From contig NC_090757.1 in assembly GCF_036898095.1 (NCBI RefSeq), forward strand, positions 62,779,089-62,843,088: 64,000 nucleotides of DNA, in the 5' to 3' direction. How positions within the stretch are numbered: the first letter of the stretch is position 1; each line of letters starts with the position of its first letter. The position numbers and the translations under genes are program-made. This document shows positions 23,101-32,318 of the stretch, piece by piece. The stretch is from Palaemon carinicauda (taxonomy: Eukaryota > Arthropoda > Malacostraca > Decapoda > Palaemonidae). The notes under the pieces were generated by a model that saw nothing but the letters and a program-made list of their open reading frames with translations, did no database searches and had not been told where the DNA came from.

Positions 23101-24605
23101 TGATCAGTTGCTTCCGCTAATGTAAGGGTTGTACTAGCTGCTGCGGGGGCAGAGTCCGTGAAGGGAGCGTGGTTAGGAAACGTTTCTGGCACAAGACCAA
23201 GTTTCTTGCAAGCATCCAGGGATAAATAGAAATCAATGGAGGACTTTACGAAGTATACTTCCTGAGTTGTATGCCTCCCCTTGTATTCTATGGTGCAAGA
23301 GGTTGAACCTAAACACTTCAGATGCAGGTTGGCGAAGTCTCGCAATCCTCCCTTTAACCTCAGCTTAGCTGGTTTTATGTTCAACATCGCAAGAATAGCG
23401 GGTCCTGCAACACAAACCTGGGCACCAGTGTCCGGCACCGCTCGGACGCAGGACCACTCTCCCAAGTTGGCCAAGCATACATCAACACGGATAGTGGGTT
23501 GTGGGGAGGGCCCATTCCGCAACCTTGCCTCTGCCGCCACGACTACTGCAATCACTGCACCCGCTATGTCCGACTCCTCGGCCAGACCACTAACGTTATT
23601 CCTGACACTCCGCCCTCTGCAACACTTCTTCAGGTGACCGGTTTTACCGCACCCGTAACATGTCGTTCTTCTTGCGGGACATGAAGAATACCCAGGGCTA
23701 TGACGAGTACCACAATTACCACAAAGACGCAATTGTACTTTTACAGAGGTACTCCTGTCACACTTAGCAAGGGCAGCTGCCACCTCCACCTCGTGTTCCT
23801 CCTCGAACCCACCGAGAGCAGCCGCTTTAGGGGAGCTGCTAAGCCATGCCCTATTACGAAGGGCGTCGTCACGGGCGCCCTCGAATGCACTGCACATGAC
23901 TCTAAGGGAATCAATATCACGGATATTATTGCATGATTGAAACACTTGCCTTTTGAGCACTTTATCACTTAGGCCTACCATGAGCTTGCGCAAAAGCATA
24001 TATTCGGATAAATCATGATTACAATTAGGGCATGTGAATGCACAATCAGTAGCCTTTTGCGTACACTTGATAAAATAATCATTAAAGGACTCACTAGGCT
24101 CTTGGGCCAAATAAAAAAACTCGAGCCACTGCACCGCTTGGTTAGAAGCTTTCACTACCATTTGCTTAACCGCATTAAATGCCCCTTCAGTAGACAGGGC
24201 ACTCCACTGGGCGTCAGTATACCTAGAATCGAGGGCACGTTGCAATATCGGAACACAATGCAGCCTTATATGGTGAACTGCCTCGATAGGCTTCAACTTA
24301 CACAGTTGCAACCAACACTCCATTGACCGTTTCCAAGACCTGAAGGCTGCAGGGGACACCTCAGCCTCGCACTTTTCCGGAGCTGCAGACGAAGGGATCC
24401 TTGGTTGGGGGACGTTGGTACCCCGGAGTGACAACGCTGTTATCTCGGCCTGAAGATTCTGGATGGCTTGTTGCTGGGTTTGCAGCACTTGGTGAGCCTG
24501 CAACATGGAAGCCGGCGACATCCTGACGCCGGTTCCAAAGGTTCCTGTTTTTGCAATCCTGCCCCTAGGGGATGCAAAAGAGGGTCGTCTCGATGGTGGT
24601 GCCAT
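20199..24605 (-). CDS. Gag-Pol polyprotein of a Ty3/gypsy element
   Basis: One uninterrupted 1468-residue frame. Gag carries two zinc-binding clusters at about 295-329 (CGNCGTRHSPGYSSC and CYGCGKTGHLKKCC). Protease follows with DTGAQVCVAG at 392. Reverse transcriptase spans roughly 540-780 with CVDD at 714-717 in place of the more usual YxDD or FxDD. RNase H has D near 868, E921, D947 and D994. Integrase has an HHCC zinc domain near 1116-1152 and catalytic D1180, D1234 and E1270. The start ATG is 54 bases inside the 5' LTR edge, just after the primer-site-like sequence. All catalytic residues are present, so the copy could be active. Gag and Pol share a frame, with no shift site. Clade within Metaviridae not assigned. 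Confidence 0.93.
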   Translation of the reverse strand: MAPPSRRPSFASPRGRIAKTGTFGTGVRMSPASMLQAHQVLQTQQQAIQNLQAEITALSLRGTNVPQPRIPSSAAPEKCEAEVSPAAFRSWKRSMECWLQLCKLKPIEAVHHIRLHCVPILQRALDSRYTDAQWSALSTEGAFNAVKQMVVKASNQAVQWLEFFYLAQEPSESFNDYFIKCTQKATDCAFTCPNCNHDLSEYMLLRKLMVGLSDKVLKRQVFQSCNNIRDIDSLRVMCSAFEGARDDALRNRAWLSSSPKAAALGGFEEEHEVEVAAALAKCDRSTSVKVQLRLCGNCGTRHSPGYSSCPARRTTCYGCGKTGHLKKCCRGRSVRNNVSGLAEESDIAGAVIAVVVAAEARLRNGPSPQPTIRVDVCLANLGEWSCVRAVPDTGAQVCVAGPAILAMLNIKPAKLRLKGGLRDFANLHLKCLGSTSCTIEYKGRHTTQEVYFVKSSIDFYLSLDACKKLGLVPETFPNHAPFTDSAPAAASTTLTLAEATDQPVRPSAIPFPPSEENIARLENWLLAHFSSTTFNTEREPLPVMDGEPHRIHLLPDAVPYACHTPASVPKHWEKEVKAQLEEDVKRGVLQRAPPGEPTEWCSRMVVVAKKTGQPRRTVDYQKLNASCRRETHHTPTPFDMVSSIPLCSYKTVADAYWGFHQVELDKESIHLTTFITPWGRYQYRRTPMGHCSASDAYTRRFDDAIEEVPRKFKCVDDTLLYDSSVESAFWHVYDFLTVCAYKGITLKPEKFKFCKKEVEFVGFDVGWDSYKPSEDYLSAIKRFSMPQKPTISDIRSWYGFVNQLAPFLTTAPIMTHFRDLLKKPSGKQVYWDEYLQEKFRQVQDIVCKLAKDGLTYYDKLRPTVAVTDWSKEGVGFVILQQYCSCTSIETPFCCRDGWRIALCGSRFLTPAESGYAAVEGEALAVAWCLKKARLFLLGCPNLTIVTDHRPLVKLLGNRSLGDITNPRLFRLKEKTLLYNFNVKYLPGKRNHAADFLSRFPTLRTTPDGQDASFNEELSIAMVSAIAENLQEQCTIDEKTVEEAALDDPAYQLLVARVNAGDWNPKKSQEIACLRPFYGIRERLSISGNLVTYCFNDNCIRLVIPEGLRHQITANLHAGHQGLDTMLRRARHSVYWPGIEGDLQHHRSRCTSCDAHAPSLPAEVMKMTPAPEYPFQQTVMDLFQLEGRMYMAYCDRLTGWLEIAHFPNGTSSAKVMTKLRHYFTRWGAPEQLSTDGGTNLVSEEMMTFYRRWRVDIRLSSAHYPQSNGRAEAAVKSAKRIIRTSISGTGSLDNDKVSLAMLQYLNTPLRGINKSPAQLATGRQLRDGVPTAKLNYMIDQHWRKSIRKRELQVAEKNEKIIESGSDRRLTPLQPGTHVRIQNQMTKAWDRLGIIVEQRPHRQYVVRLDGSGRPSIRNRRHLKVTELPVNETRGATPTDDEEGHEPKFPPSAPEVRPPRKREAPAWMNDYV

Positions 24606-24658
24606 GCTGTGCCACGGTTATTACAGTAGGTCCTCTTAATATCCTACTCACTGCGCCA

Positions 24659-24796
24659 TGTTAGATCTTAAACTAGGCAGGATCAAGAAATGACAGTCAG
24701 CGTTGTTTCTTATCTTCATTGCAACTGACGCTGCTGCATCATGCACAGCGGAAGGAAATACAGATAGCCCGTGACGTAGACAATGACGTCACTTAT
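24659..24796 (-). repeat. 5' LTR of the gypsy element, truncated
   Basis: Identical to the first 138 bases (plus-strand order) of the other LTR. The remaining 51 bases are absent and DIRS-B sequence starts at once. This suggests a deletion across the junction that removed the start of the 5' LTR. Confidence 0.8.
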
Positions 24797-24860
24797 TGTA
24801 ACACTTTGTACAGCACTTTGAATAGTGGGAACGCGTACAAGTCCATGTCACAAGCTGTTT
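24797..24860 (-). pseudogene. Fragment of DIRS-B MT-like region
   Basis: MDLYAFPLFKVLYKVLQ on the minus strand matches LDLYAFPPFKIINKVLQ in DIRS-C. It is cut on one side by the gypsy junction and on the other by phrase-repeat sequence starting near 24870. Confidence 0.7.
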
Positions 24861-24869
24861 GACGCTCGG

Positions 24870-25870
24870 GGTCGCATTGTGCTTGATGGTTAACGTCGTG
24901 TCTCGATAGACACTCGACGTCACGTCTTGCTGGACGCTCGACGTCACGTCCTGCAGGACGTCCTGTTCCGCTGGAAGCTCGACGTCCTGTTAGGTGGACG
25001 TTCGACGTCACGTCTGAATGCTTGACTCCTTGGGTTAAAAATGGCTAAAATACGACATTTAACTAGGGAGTTGTAAAGACGTTCGTCATCATGAAGATCT
25101 CGACTAGAAGCCTCACTACGCTTGGTGTCCGGGTGTGAAGTTACCTGACACTCAGGGTCCAGGCCTGCTACTCTCTTGTTGTTCGCAGGCCGATAAACTA
25201 GCATGAGCGAAGAGAGCTTCTGTTGCATATCTAGCAGCATAATAAAAATAGGGTCAAACTGTTGTGGTACCGGAGACGTCCCGTCTACCACAAGCTCTCT
25301 TCCTACACCGTTTAAAAAAAAAAAAAACACTCAGAGCGTCCAGAAGACGATAACCAGTTTGACGGTGGAGAAGGAGCATGAACCGATATCATGCTAGGTT
25401 CAGACAACAGTCCTGCAACTGGGTGAGTTGGACGTTATTTGACAGTTGCCGACATCCTAAAAGGATTTTTGGTAGGAGAGTTTTCTTCGGTAGAAATAAA
25501 AAACGCTCAGGACTGCTCCAAAGACTACAACCAGAAGCTTGCGGTGTCACGATAAGACGCTGATTGACCGTGTCCACCTTCCTCTTCAGAGGTCTAGAAG
25601 TTGATGCCCGCCTTGTCTGGGCGCTGCGTCATCCAAAGATGACGAAAAAAACTTTCACCTCACCTTCCTATGATGAAGGCGAGCATCCTGGGAAGCGTCA
25701 AAAGGTATGCTCGAGTAGGCGTTTGGCCAGGAGCTAAAGCCTCTCGTTTCCTTTGTCGTTCGGCGGTCCTTCTCCCAGGGAATAGAGAGCTGGAAGAAGT
25801 TTTAAAATCGACATTCCTTGGAAGAGGTCTAAGGATTAGAAAAAATGACAGATCCTAACAGACGCACCCT
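24870..25870 (-). repeat. Duplicated leader/gag-like block in DIRS-B
   Basis: 24880-25020 holds GACGTCACGTC phrase repeats. 25650-25870 is a diverged direct copy of 27950-28170 (both have CTCTCG[C/T]TTCCTTT, a TTCTCCCA[G/T]GG[A/G] word and AGAGGTCTAAGG). The block lies between MT and RT sequence, where RT/RNase H should continue, so it has replaced part of pol. Confidence 0.6.
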
Positions 25871-26330
25871 CTATTTGAAGGGTGGTGCTTAGACTGAAAC
25901 AAAGAGCCCAAAACTAGACAACTTCCTCCTATACACGAACCTTCAGGTATTGCTTGAAGTTCGGAAGGATGAGAATGTGGAAGTAAGCATCCTGGAGATC
26001 TAAAGAGATCATCCAGTGACCCTTTCCTACTGCTGTAAGGACTGATTTCGATGTCTCCATGGAGAACTTTGTCTTCTGAACAAAGGCGTTGAGAGCAGTG
26101 ACATCCAGGACCGGGCAATAGCCTCCCTCTCCAAAAAGAGAGACATTTGATGTTGCATAGCCTGTCTCTTAGGCTCCTCTCTGTATTTGGTAGAGAGGTC
26201 TATCGGAGTAACTAATAAAGGAGATTTCACTAGGAAAAAGATTTCGCATCCATCCTTTAGTGAAAGTACGGACCAAAGGTCTGCTCCTCTCCTCTCCCAG
26301 GCTCGCTAGAAGTAGTTAAGTCTGGCTCCT
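25870..26330 (-). pseudogene. Reverse transcriptase N-terminal relic of DIRS-B
   Basis: Minus-strand pieces PIDLSTKYREEPKRQAMQHQ and SLDDLFRSPGCLLPHSHPSE (shifted frame) align with the DIRS-C segment from PINLSPNYKEEDKRLALQQ to DLKDAYFHVPIHPDSQ. The similarity stops at about 25870, before the YxDD motif. Several shifts are present. Confidence 0.65.
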
Positions 26331-26653
26331 ACTGATGTCTGTGCGGTTCAGAGAAAAAGTATGCAGAAACTTTCTTGCTGATTTAGACACCAAAATCTGT
26401 GTCTTCGAGCAACTCTTGAGGTAGAAGAGAGGAAGAAAAAAGGGGGGTGGTGCAAAGTAATCCTGTTTCATTGATAAGGAAGCTGGCTTCATAGGTTTTA
26501 ATGCCTCATTGCATCCAGTCTCCCATCATCCTCAAGCTCTATTAGATGATCGAAAATTTTTCTATGTACAACGACTTCTCTCACAAAGCCGGTTGTACTG
26601 CAGCATTGTTGCTCAGGGTTTTAACGGATGATCAGACTCAAGACCCCAAAGAC

Positions 26654-26893
26654 CTAAGTCCACAAGCACACAGTAAAAAAGGGTACACTGTCTTCTCTCA
26701 CAAAAGCACTAATGCACTTCCTGCTGCTCCAGCTGAACGTGCTGCTGCACCAACATCGGCAGTTAGGCTCTTTATACTGCATTGAGGATGCACTATTGCA
26801 CTGCCCTAACAGCACCATCTTAGTAAACAGAGACTCCTTCGACGCCTTCCTTAGCGAAAACTCTGAAGGCGGGACGAGGAGCAGCAGGCACAA
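26654..26893 (-). pseudogene. Gag relic of DIRS-B
   Basis: The start PPSEFSLRKASKESLFTKMV matches PPSEFSLGVQQAKSSYTKLV in DIRS-C gag. The rest diverges and lacks a long frame. Confidence 0.55.
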
Positions 26894-27114
26894 AATAAAT
26901 TGGAAACTCTTCAGAAAAAACTCTCATGAGTTTCTTAAAGTCAACTGAAGGGAGAAGGATCTTAGGAACTTCTCCTAAGAGAAAGCCACTAAAAGATAAA
27001 TAGGGGAAAAGAGATCGTCAATCCCTTCCTCCCACAAGGCTCTAACCGAGGTAGAGATGTCTTGTTTCCTAAGAGTCAATTTCTTAAGGTCTTGAATTCT
27101 AGCCTCAATGCTTA

Positions 27115-27250
27115 TAGAGGTTTAATTCTTGCTCTCCAACAGACACCAAGAGTTAGGTCAAGCGAGCCTTGGTCTCAGAAAATAATATCTTTCCAGTTAA
27201 TATTTATTTCTGTATCATTTAATATAGCGCCTTGCATAACACTGTTCCAA
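27115..27250 (-). mobile_element. LINE 3' tail inserted in DIRS-B
   Basis: Similar over ~120 bases to 40945-41065 inside DIRS-D (shared TTGCTCTCCAACAGACACCA / TCGCCCTCCATCAGACACTA and AATAATNTCTTTCNAGTT words). The DIRS-D copy continues into LINE coding sequence, which identifies this as a 5'-truncated tail. Confidence 0.55.
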
Positions 27251-27279
27251 CACTAGACGCTCATGGTCATTACGATCAG

Positions 27280-27920
27280 AACTAAGACGTTCACAATCTT
27301 GACAGTAGAAGTCAAGTCCAACTGCTGGACTCTTGACGCCATGCAACTGTTTGACGCTCAGTATCACCTCCAACTGCTAGACACTCGACGTCAAGTCCAA
27401 CTGTTGGAAGCTTGACGCCATGGAACTGCACGACACTCGGCGTCAAGTCTAACTGCCTAACATTCGAAGTCAAGATCAACTGGTGGAAGCTAGACGCCAT
27501 GCAACTGCTTGGCGTTCAGCGTCACGTGACTCTCGGAACAATGCCGTTCACAATTCAGACGCTCGCAATCTAGACGCTCGGAGCTATGCTTGACACGCGG
27601 CGTCACATCCAACTGCTTGACGCTCGACGACACGTAACTGCTTGACTTTCGGCATCATGTTTAACTGCTTGACACTCGACGTCAAGTCCAACTGCTGGAA
27701 GCTTGACACCATGCAACTGCTTGACGCTCGGCGCCACGTGACTTTCAGAACAATGACGCTCGCAAATAAAAACACTCGCGATTCAGACACTCGGAACTAT
27801 ACCGATCGCGTCTAGAATGGTAGATCATTGAACAAGAGAAACCAAGAAGTTGCACTAAGTTACAAACATCGTGTCAAACTCTTACAGCAGCGTTAGCAGC
27901 TAGCCATGCTAGACGCTCGA
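27280..27920. repeat. TTGACGCTCGGCGTCAC phrase-repeat tract
   Basis: Words CTGCTTGACGCTCGGCGTCA, GTCAAGTCCAACTGCTGGAA and GCTTGACGCCATGCAACTGC recur in mixed order. On the minus strand this falls in the expected N-terminal gag region of DIRS-B. Confidence 0.8.
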
Positions 27921-28381
27921 TGTCCAAAGCTCTGTGTTCGGTGTTAGAAAAAACTTTTACCTCGCCTTACCTACGGCGAGGGCGAGCGTTCTGGGAGTCG
28001 TCAACAGAAAACCCTCGAGGGGACTTCTGCTCGGGTCTTACAAGACGCTCGGCGCCAGGCTACGCCTCTCGCTTCCTTTCGCCGATCGACATTACTTCTC
28101 CCATGGGTCAGGGAGCTTGAAAGAGGTCTAAGGCTAGGATAACGACAGGTCCGAACAGAAGCACCCTCCAATGTATTGAATAAATTCACTGCACTAATTT
28201 AGCACTAAAAAACTTGCACTTTTAAACTCTTTGGCATAAGACCAAAAGTAGACACACCCGTTGTGATAGATCTTACTATTCTGTCAAGGGCTTGAATGAG
28301 AATGCAATAGGTATTGAATCCTAGATAAAATGTAACCAAATATTTTATATAAAATATTAAATGAATAGATATAGGAATAAA

Positions 28382-28383
<2 letters not shown>

Positions 28384-28479
<96 letters not shown>

Positions 28480-28494
28480 TGTATATATACTGTA
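28384..28494. repeat. (AT)n microsatellite
   Basis: Long AT run in the DIRS-B leader. Confidence 0.95.
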
Positions 28495-28599
28495 TATATG
28501 TAAATAACCCTTATTACTTAAGGGTTTCCAATAAAAGATGATTAGACACATTTACAAGTGGAACATCTATATATATTACACGAAAAAACTAGTATTACC

Positions 28600-29060
28600 A
28601 AAACCGAACTAGTAAACAATGATACAAAGAATCGTGAGACTATATCGATTGTCATGAATACTACGTCGTGTAAAATTAACTGTACGATAATTTTCTTTAA
28701 TCTCAGCTAAAAGATTAGCTAAAGAAAAAATACTAAAAGGACAAATATCAATGTAAAATAACATAATCCTTTTTATTTTATACAACTTAAATACTTTGGT
28801 TTTTAAGAAGAATTTACTTTTCATAAATAACGATACAAAGAAAATTGTAATACCGTAACGAGTAAAAGAGAACTGCATGGCGTAAATTAAACTGAACGCT
28901 AGTTTAGTTAATCTTTGAAAAACAGATCGAAGATTACGTATCTAAAGAAAGTATACTAAAAGGAAAAACATTTCTTAAAATAACATAATCTTTTTATCTT
29001 AAATAACTTAATACTTTGTAAGATAGTATTCACTTATCATTCTTTGTAGAAAAAGAAAGG
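28600..29060. repeat. Two ~210-bp tandem units in the DIRS-B leader
   Basis: The segment near 28665-28850 (TACTAAAAGGACAAATAT, CATAATCCTTTTTATTTTA, CTTAAATACTTTGGTTTTT) is repeated in diverged form at 28880-29040. A related sequence occurs at 62880-63050. Confidence 0.65.
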
Positions 29061-29332
29061 AAATGCAAGTCATACTCTAGCTTACGTCATATGACTGTGA
29101 CCTCATAGAGAAGGCGGGTTGTTTACCTACCGCCATCAAGCTTTCGTTAGTTTAAAGTAGGTTGAAAAAAAACTTCTAATCCTACCTTTTAAGCTATAAC
29201 ATAGCGATCAAATACCAAACAAAAACAAAATAAGCAAATGCCTATAACCGTATTTAGGAGTACATTACCAATATACAGTATTGCTAAAACCCAGGTTAAT
29301 CACGAGTGAATTCCAACGATGTTGCCGATGTG

Positions 29333-29512
29333 ACCGGCAGGGAAAATCTGGAGATTTATGGAATGGTTCTGTGTAGCTCGCGTGAGGGCGCTAGTGTACA
29401 CCTGGCTACTCTAGCTGCGATTGCCGCGAGTTTTGAATTTCTGCTGGACGTCAAAGGACTAAAGCTATTTTTATATAACCAGCGGGTAAATTTAATGTTT
29501 AAAAAAAAGTAT
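29333..29512 (-). repeat. DIRS-B right (5') inverted terminal repeat
   Basis: Reverse complement of 17891-18090, including GAGGGCGCTAGTGTACACCT and TTATATAACCAGCGGGTAAA. Confidence 0.85.
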
Positions 29513-29559
29513 TTCTGATAAAAGGTGTTTAGATTCTAACACTTCTCAGGGAGCAGAAT

Positions 29560-29902
29560 GGTGGAAAGCTACTATCAATTACACAAAGAAAATGTCCCTG
29601 CCTGTTGTTCTGCTGGACTGTGTTTGAGTCCTGCTAAAACATAACAGTTTCTTGAAGTGTCTGCAACCTCACCGTTCTTGTAAGCTAAGGAGGGGAGGTT
29701 TGAAGAAGCCTTTAGGTTTACCTGCTAAGCCATCAGCAACTATTTCCTGGCCCTCCCTGATCCTAGTTTGGGTGGAGAGGGGGCTTGGACACTGATCATA
29801 TGTATATATGGTCAGTCTTTAGGGTATTATCCTACTAGCTAAGAAAATGTCACTGTCCCTTGTCTCTATCATTAATGAGTGGCCTTTAAAACTTTTAAAG
29901 GG
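29560..29902 (+). mobile_element. tRNA-derived SINE copy 1
   Basis: A B-box-like GTTTGAGTCCTGCT lies near 29620. The body matches, in opposite orientation, the SINE at 46505-46840: GTAAGCTAAGGAGGGGAGG, CCTGCTAAGCCATCAGCA, TGGCCCTCC, GGGTGGAGAGGGGGCTTGG, CTGATCATATGTATATATGG. The head is partly degenerate. The type is one I associate with decapod genomes. It lies downstream of the putative host exon at 29936-30135. Confidence 0.75.
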
Positions 29903-29935
29903 TGAAATATAAAACCTTTCACCTCCTATACCAAC

Positions 29936-30135
29936 CTTTGTAAAAATTTCAAGGGGTAAGCCACAGTCCGATGGTATGAGAGCAGCAAAATTCTCTGGTA
30001 GTGACTGCATTGAAACCTGGGGTGTTTCTGGTAATGACTGGAAGGGATCTTCATTCAATAAATTTCCTGTTGTTGGAGAGACAGGCACATCATCCCCTGG
30101 TTCACTCGGGGATGGATTTGGTGTTGCAGTTGAGG
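29936..30135 (-). CDS. Putative host-gene exon (downstream of the three)
   Basis: An acceptor-like TGATGTTTCAG precedes 30135 and a donor-like AAAG|GTTGGT follows 29936. The 200-base exon completes a split codon from the exon at 30282 (one base carried over) and then reads 66 codons without stop: STATPNPSPSEPGDDVPV, then NLLNEDPFQSLPETPQ, then ENFAALIPSDCGLPLEIFTK. It is rich in Pro/Ser, probably disordered at first and more ordered at the end. I do not recognise the protein. Downstream exons are not found in the window, although the gene should continue. Confidence 0.6.
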
Positions 30136-30281
30136 CTGAAACATCACAACAATTGGATTTTAATATACAAAGATCAAAAAGCCTTCAATTCAAAATTCCA
30201 TTCACCTTTTAAAATATTTTCAAGAAATATTTTGTAAAAGTATTTCAATTCACCTAATATTGCCCCATGAGAAATACTAAC

Positions 30282-30503
30282 AAGGTTTTTCTTGTGTTGG
30301 AGATTTTTCTCTACCCGTCCAATAACTAAATGCACCGCTGAGTCTTCCTTTCAGAGAAGACATTTTGCTTGAGAAATTTGGTTGTGAATTGCCTCCAGGA
30401 CCTCCATTAAACTCTGGAGGGGACATGATTGAACCCCTGGATGTCACAGAAGTTAAGCTAGAGTTGCTACTTCTACGTTCACTAAAGTCGTCACCTGGAA
30501 AAA
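30282..30503 (-). CDS. Putative host-gene exon (middle)
   Basis: The acceptor is CTTCCATTCCAG (exon from 30503) or, nine bases further, TTTTTCCAG (exon from 30494); both keep the frame. The donor is CCTT|GTTAGT at 30282. The exon reads DDFSERRSSNSSLTSVTSRG, then PPEFNGGPGGNSQPNFSSKM and SSLKGRLSGAFSYWTGREKS. It is Ser/Gly-rich with a basic KGRLSGAFSYW patch. Codon usage and the splice context differ from the surrounding transposon relics. Function unknown; it joins in phase with the exons at 59264 and 29936. Confidence 0.65.
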
Positions 30504-30539
30504 CTGGAATGGAAGAAAACATTGAGTAGGGCATTTTGG

Positions 30540-30830
30540 TTAAAGATTTTTAAAAGATAATCAAAGTGGAGTAAATCTTATAATAAATTACAAGCTGTGG
30601 TAAATACCAGTGACTTAAAAAATGGGAAAAAAGAAAGCATTTAACAAAAAAAAAAGAAAGAGCTTTATCAAAACAATTTGAAATCATTATTAGTAACTTA
30701 GTGCTACAACTCACAAAATGGTATTATGCTGTACAGTACTTTTTATTTTGATGTACTTATGATATAATGTTAATTTTGATCAGTTTCTTTTAGAAAAATT
30801 TTAAATTGTACTGGTAAACAATCACAATAT
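30540..30830. other. AT-rich intron sequence
   Basis: No feature seen. Confidence 0.4.
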
Positions 30831-31500
30831 AATGGGCACCCTTTTGACTGAAATAGTCATGACACATCGCCTGGAAAAGGTAGACAGGCATAATGGGCAG
30901 TGTAGCGGGGAGCAGAGTTTACAGTTGTTCAGAGCTACCCGCATGTCCCAAGTTATCCCTGGCAAAAATACTGATGCCTCTGCACAAGCAGTCATCATAG
31001 AAATGCTCTGATGCGATGAGTGCTGAGCAGCTAGGACATCCTGTCAGAGGGACATGTGGATAAGCACACGGTCCTTGAATAAAGCAACACCATCAGATGT
31101 AGATAGCTCATCCCGTAGCTGGTGGTAGATTCAAAGATGGGGGCATGTACTGAGGATTGTTTGATGAGCAGTATATTGCAGCCATCTAAGTAAAGGCTTC
31201 TTTGCACTCCCTGCTACTACGTTCATCAATGGACAATGCAAAAAGAGTGCCCCTTATGCTATTACCCTGAGGCACACCACAGTCTAGGTTGTAAGATTCG
31301 GAATAAATATTCTCGATAGTGTTCTTCCACTAATAAACTTTCTAATAAAAATAGGATGGCGTCTCCAAAAACTATTATGATGTAAAGATTTTAGTGTTGA
31401 ATGCCTCAAAGGAGTATCACATACTTCTGAATGTAAAATAATATGGCTACTGTGATTTGCTTTTGTTCAAAACCTCTATATATATAATTTTCCAAGTTTG
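30830..31500 (-). pseudogene. Decayed LINE reverse transcriptase
   Basis: On the minus strand, LRHSTLKSLHHNSFWRR, then FIRKFISGRTLSRIF, then GVPQGNSIRGTLFALSIDE have the succession of Jockey-type non-LTR RT (R-V region, GVPQG, L-S-T-LF). Shortly after, LYLDG in one frame and AIYCSSNN in another stand where YADD...Y is expected. Stops and shifts make it inactive. The 5' and 3' ends are not defined. Confidence 0.6.
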
Positions 31501-31592
31501 AAAAAGAGTCTAAGGTGGATCACTGTTTGAGAGCCAAATTGCAAACCTGAAAATTCTTACTACAATGCAAACACCAATTGAGTCTGTAATAT

Positions 31593-31790
31593 GTTATTTT
31601 TATTAATAAAATAAATTTTTGAATATACTTACCCGATAATCATGTAGCTGTCAACTCCGTTGCCCGACAGAATTCTATGGAGGGATACGCCAGCTATCAC
31701 AATACTAGAAGGGGGTGTACTTACCAGCGCCACCTGTGGCCAGGTACTCAATTACTTGTTGTTGACACCTCCTCAATTATTCCTCGGTCC
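31593..31790 (-). repeat. DIRS-C left (3') inverted terminal repeat
   Basis: Contains CTTACCCGATAATCATGTAG and GCCACCTGTGGCCAGGTACT, complemented at 38191-38364. The two repeats look almost identical over ~140 bases. Confidence 0.9.
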
Positions 31791-31828
31791 ACTGGTTCTC
31801 TCTGGGGAGGAAGGGAGGGTCGATTAAA

Positions 31829-31925
31829 TCATGATTATCGGGTAAGTATATTCAAAAATTTATTTTATTAATAAAAATAACATTTTTCAATATTAAACTT
31901 ACCCGATAATCATGTAGCTGATTCA
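31829..31925 (-). repeat. DIRS-C internal complementary region
   Basis: 31829-31881 complements the left end 31593-31647 (TTATTTTTATTAATAAAATA region). 31882-31925 complements the right end 38320-38364 (AAGTTTAATATTGAAAA). Confidence 0.85.
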
Positions 31926-32318
31926 CACCCAGGGAGGTGGGTGAAAACCAGTGTACAAGATTAAAGGATAGCTAAGTATCCCATATTTCATATAACAGTT
32001 ATCTCAAATAACAATGAAATAATAAGTACCTGGTAAGGAAGTCGAATAGAACCGTTACTCTGCCTCTTTATTTAAAGTTCGTCTTCCTTACTGAGCGCAG
32101 CGTTCCTCTTGGAGGCTGAATCAACCCAAAGGTGCCAAAGTACACGGGGTTGCAACCCCTACTAAAGGACCTCTACCAAACCTTTAACCCAGGCGCTTCT
32201 CAAGAATGAATAGACCACCCGCCAAATCCAAGGATGCGGAAGGCTTCTTAGCCTACCGTAACAACCATAAAAACAACAATAAAAGTATTCAAGAGAAAGG
32301 TTAAAAAAGGTTATGGGA

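Noticed and set aside
24880..25020. CRISPR-like or satellite array
   Set aside because: Words recur without fixed repeat and spacer lengths and the genome is eukaryotic; it is a phrase-repeat tract of DIRS-B.
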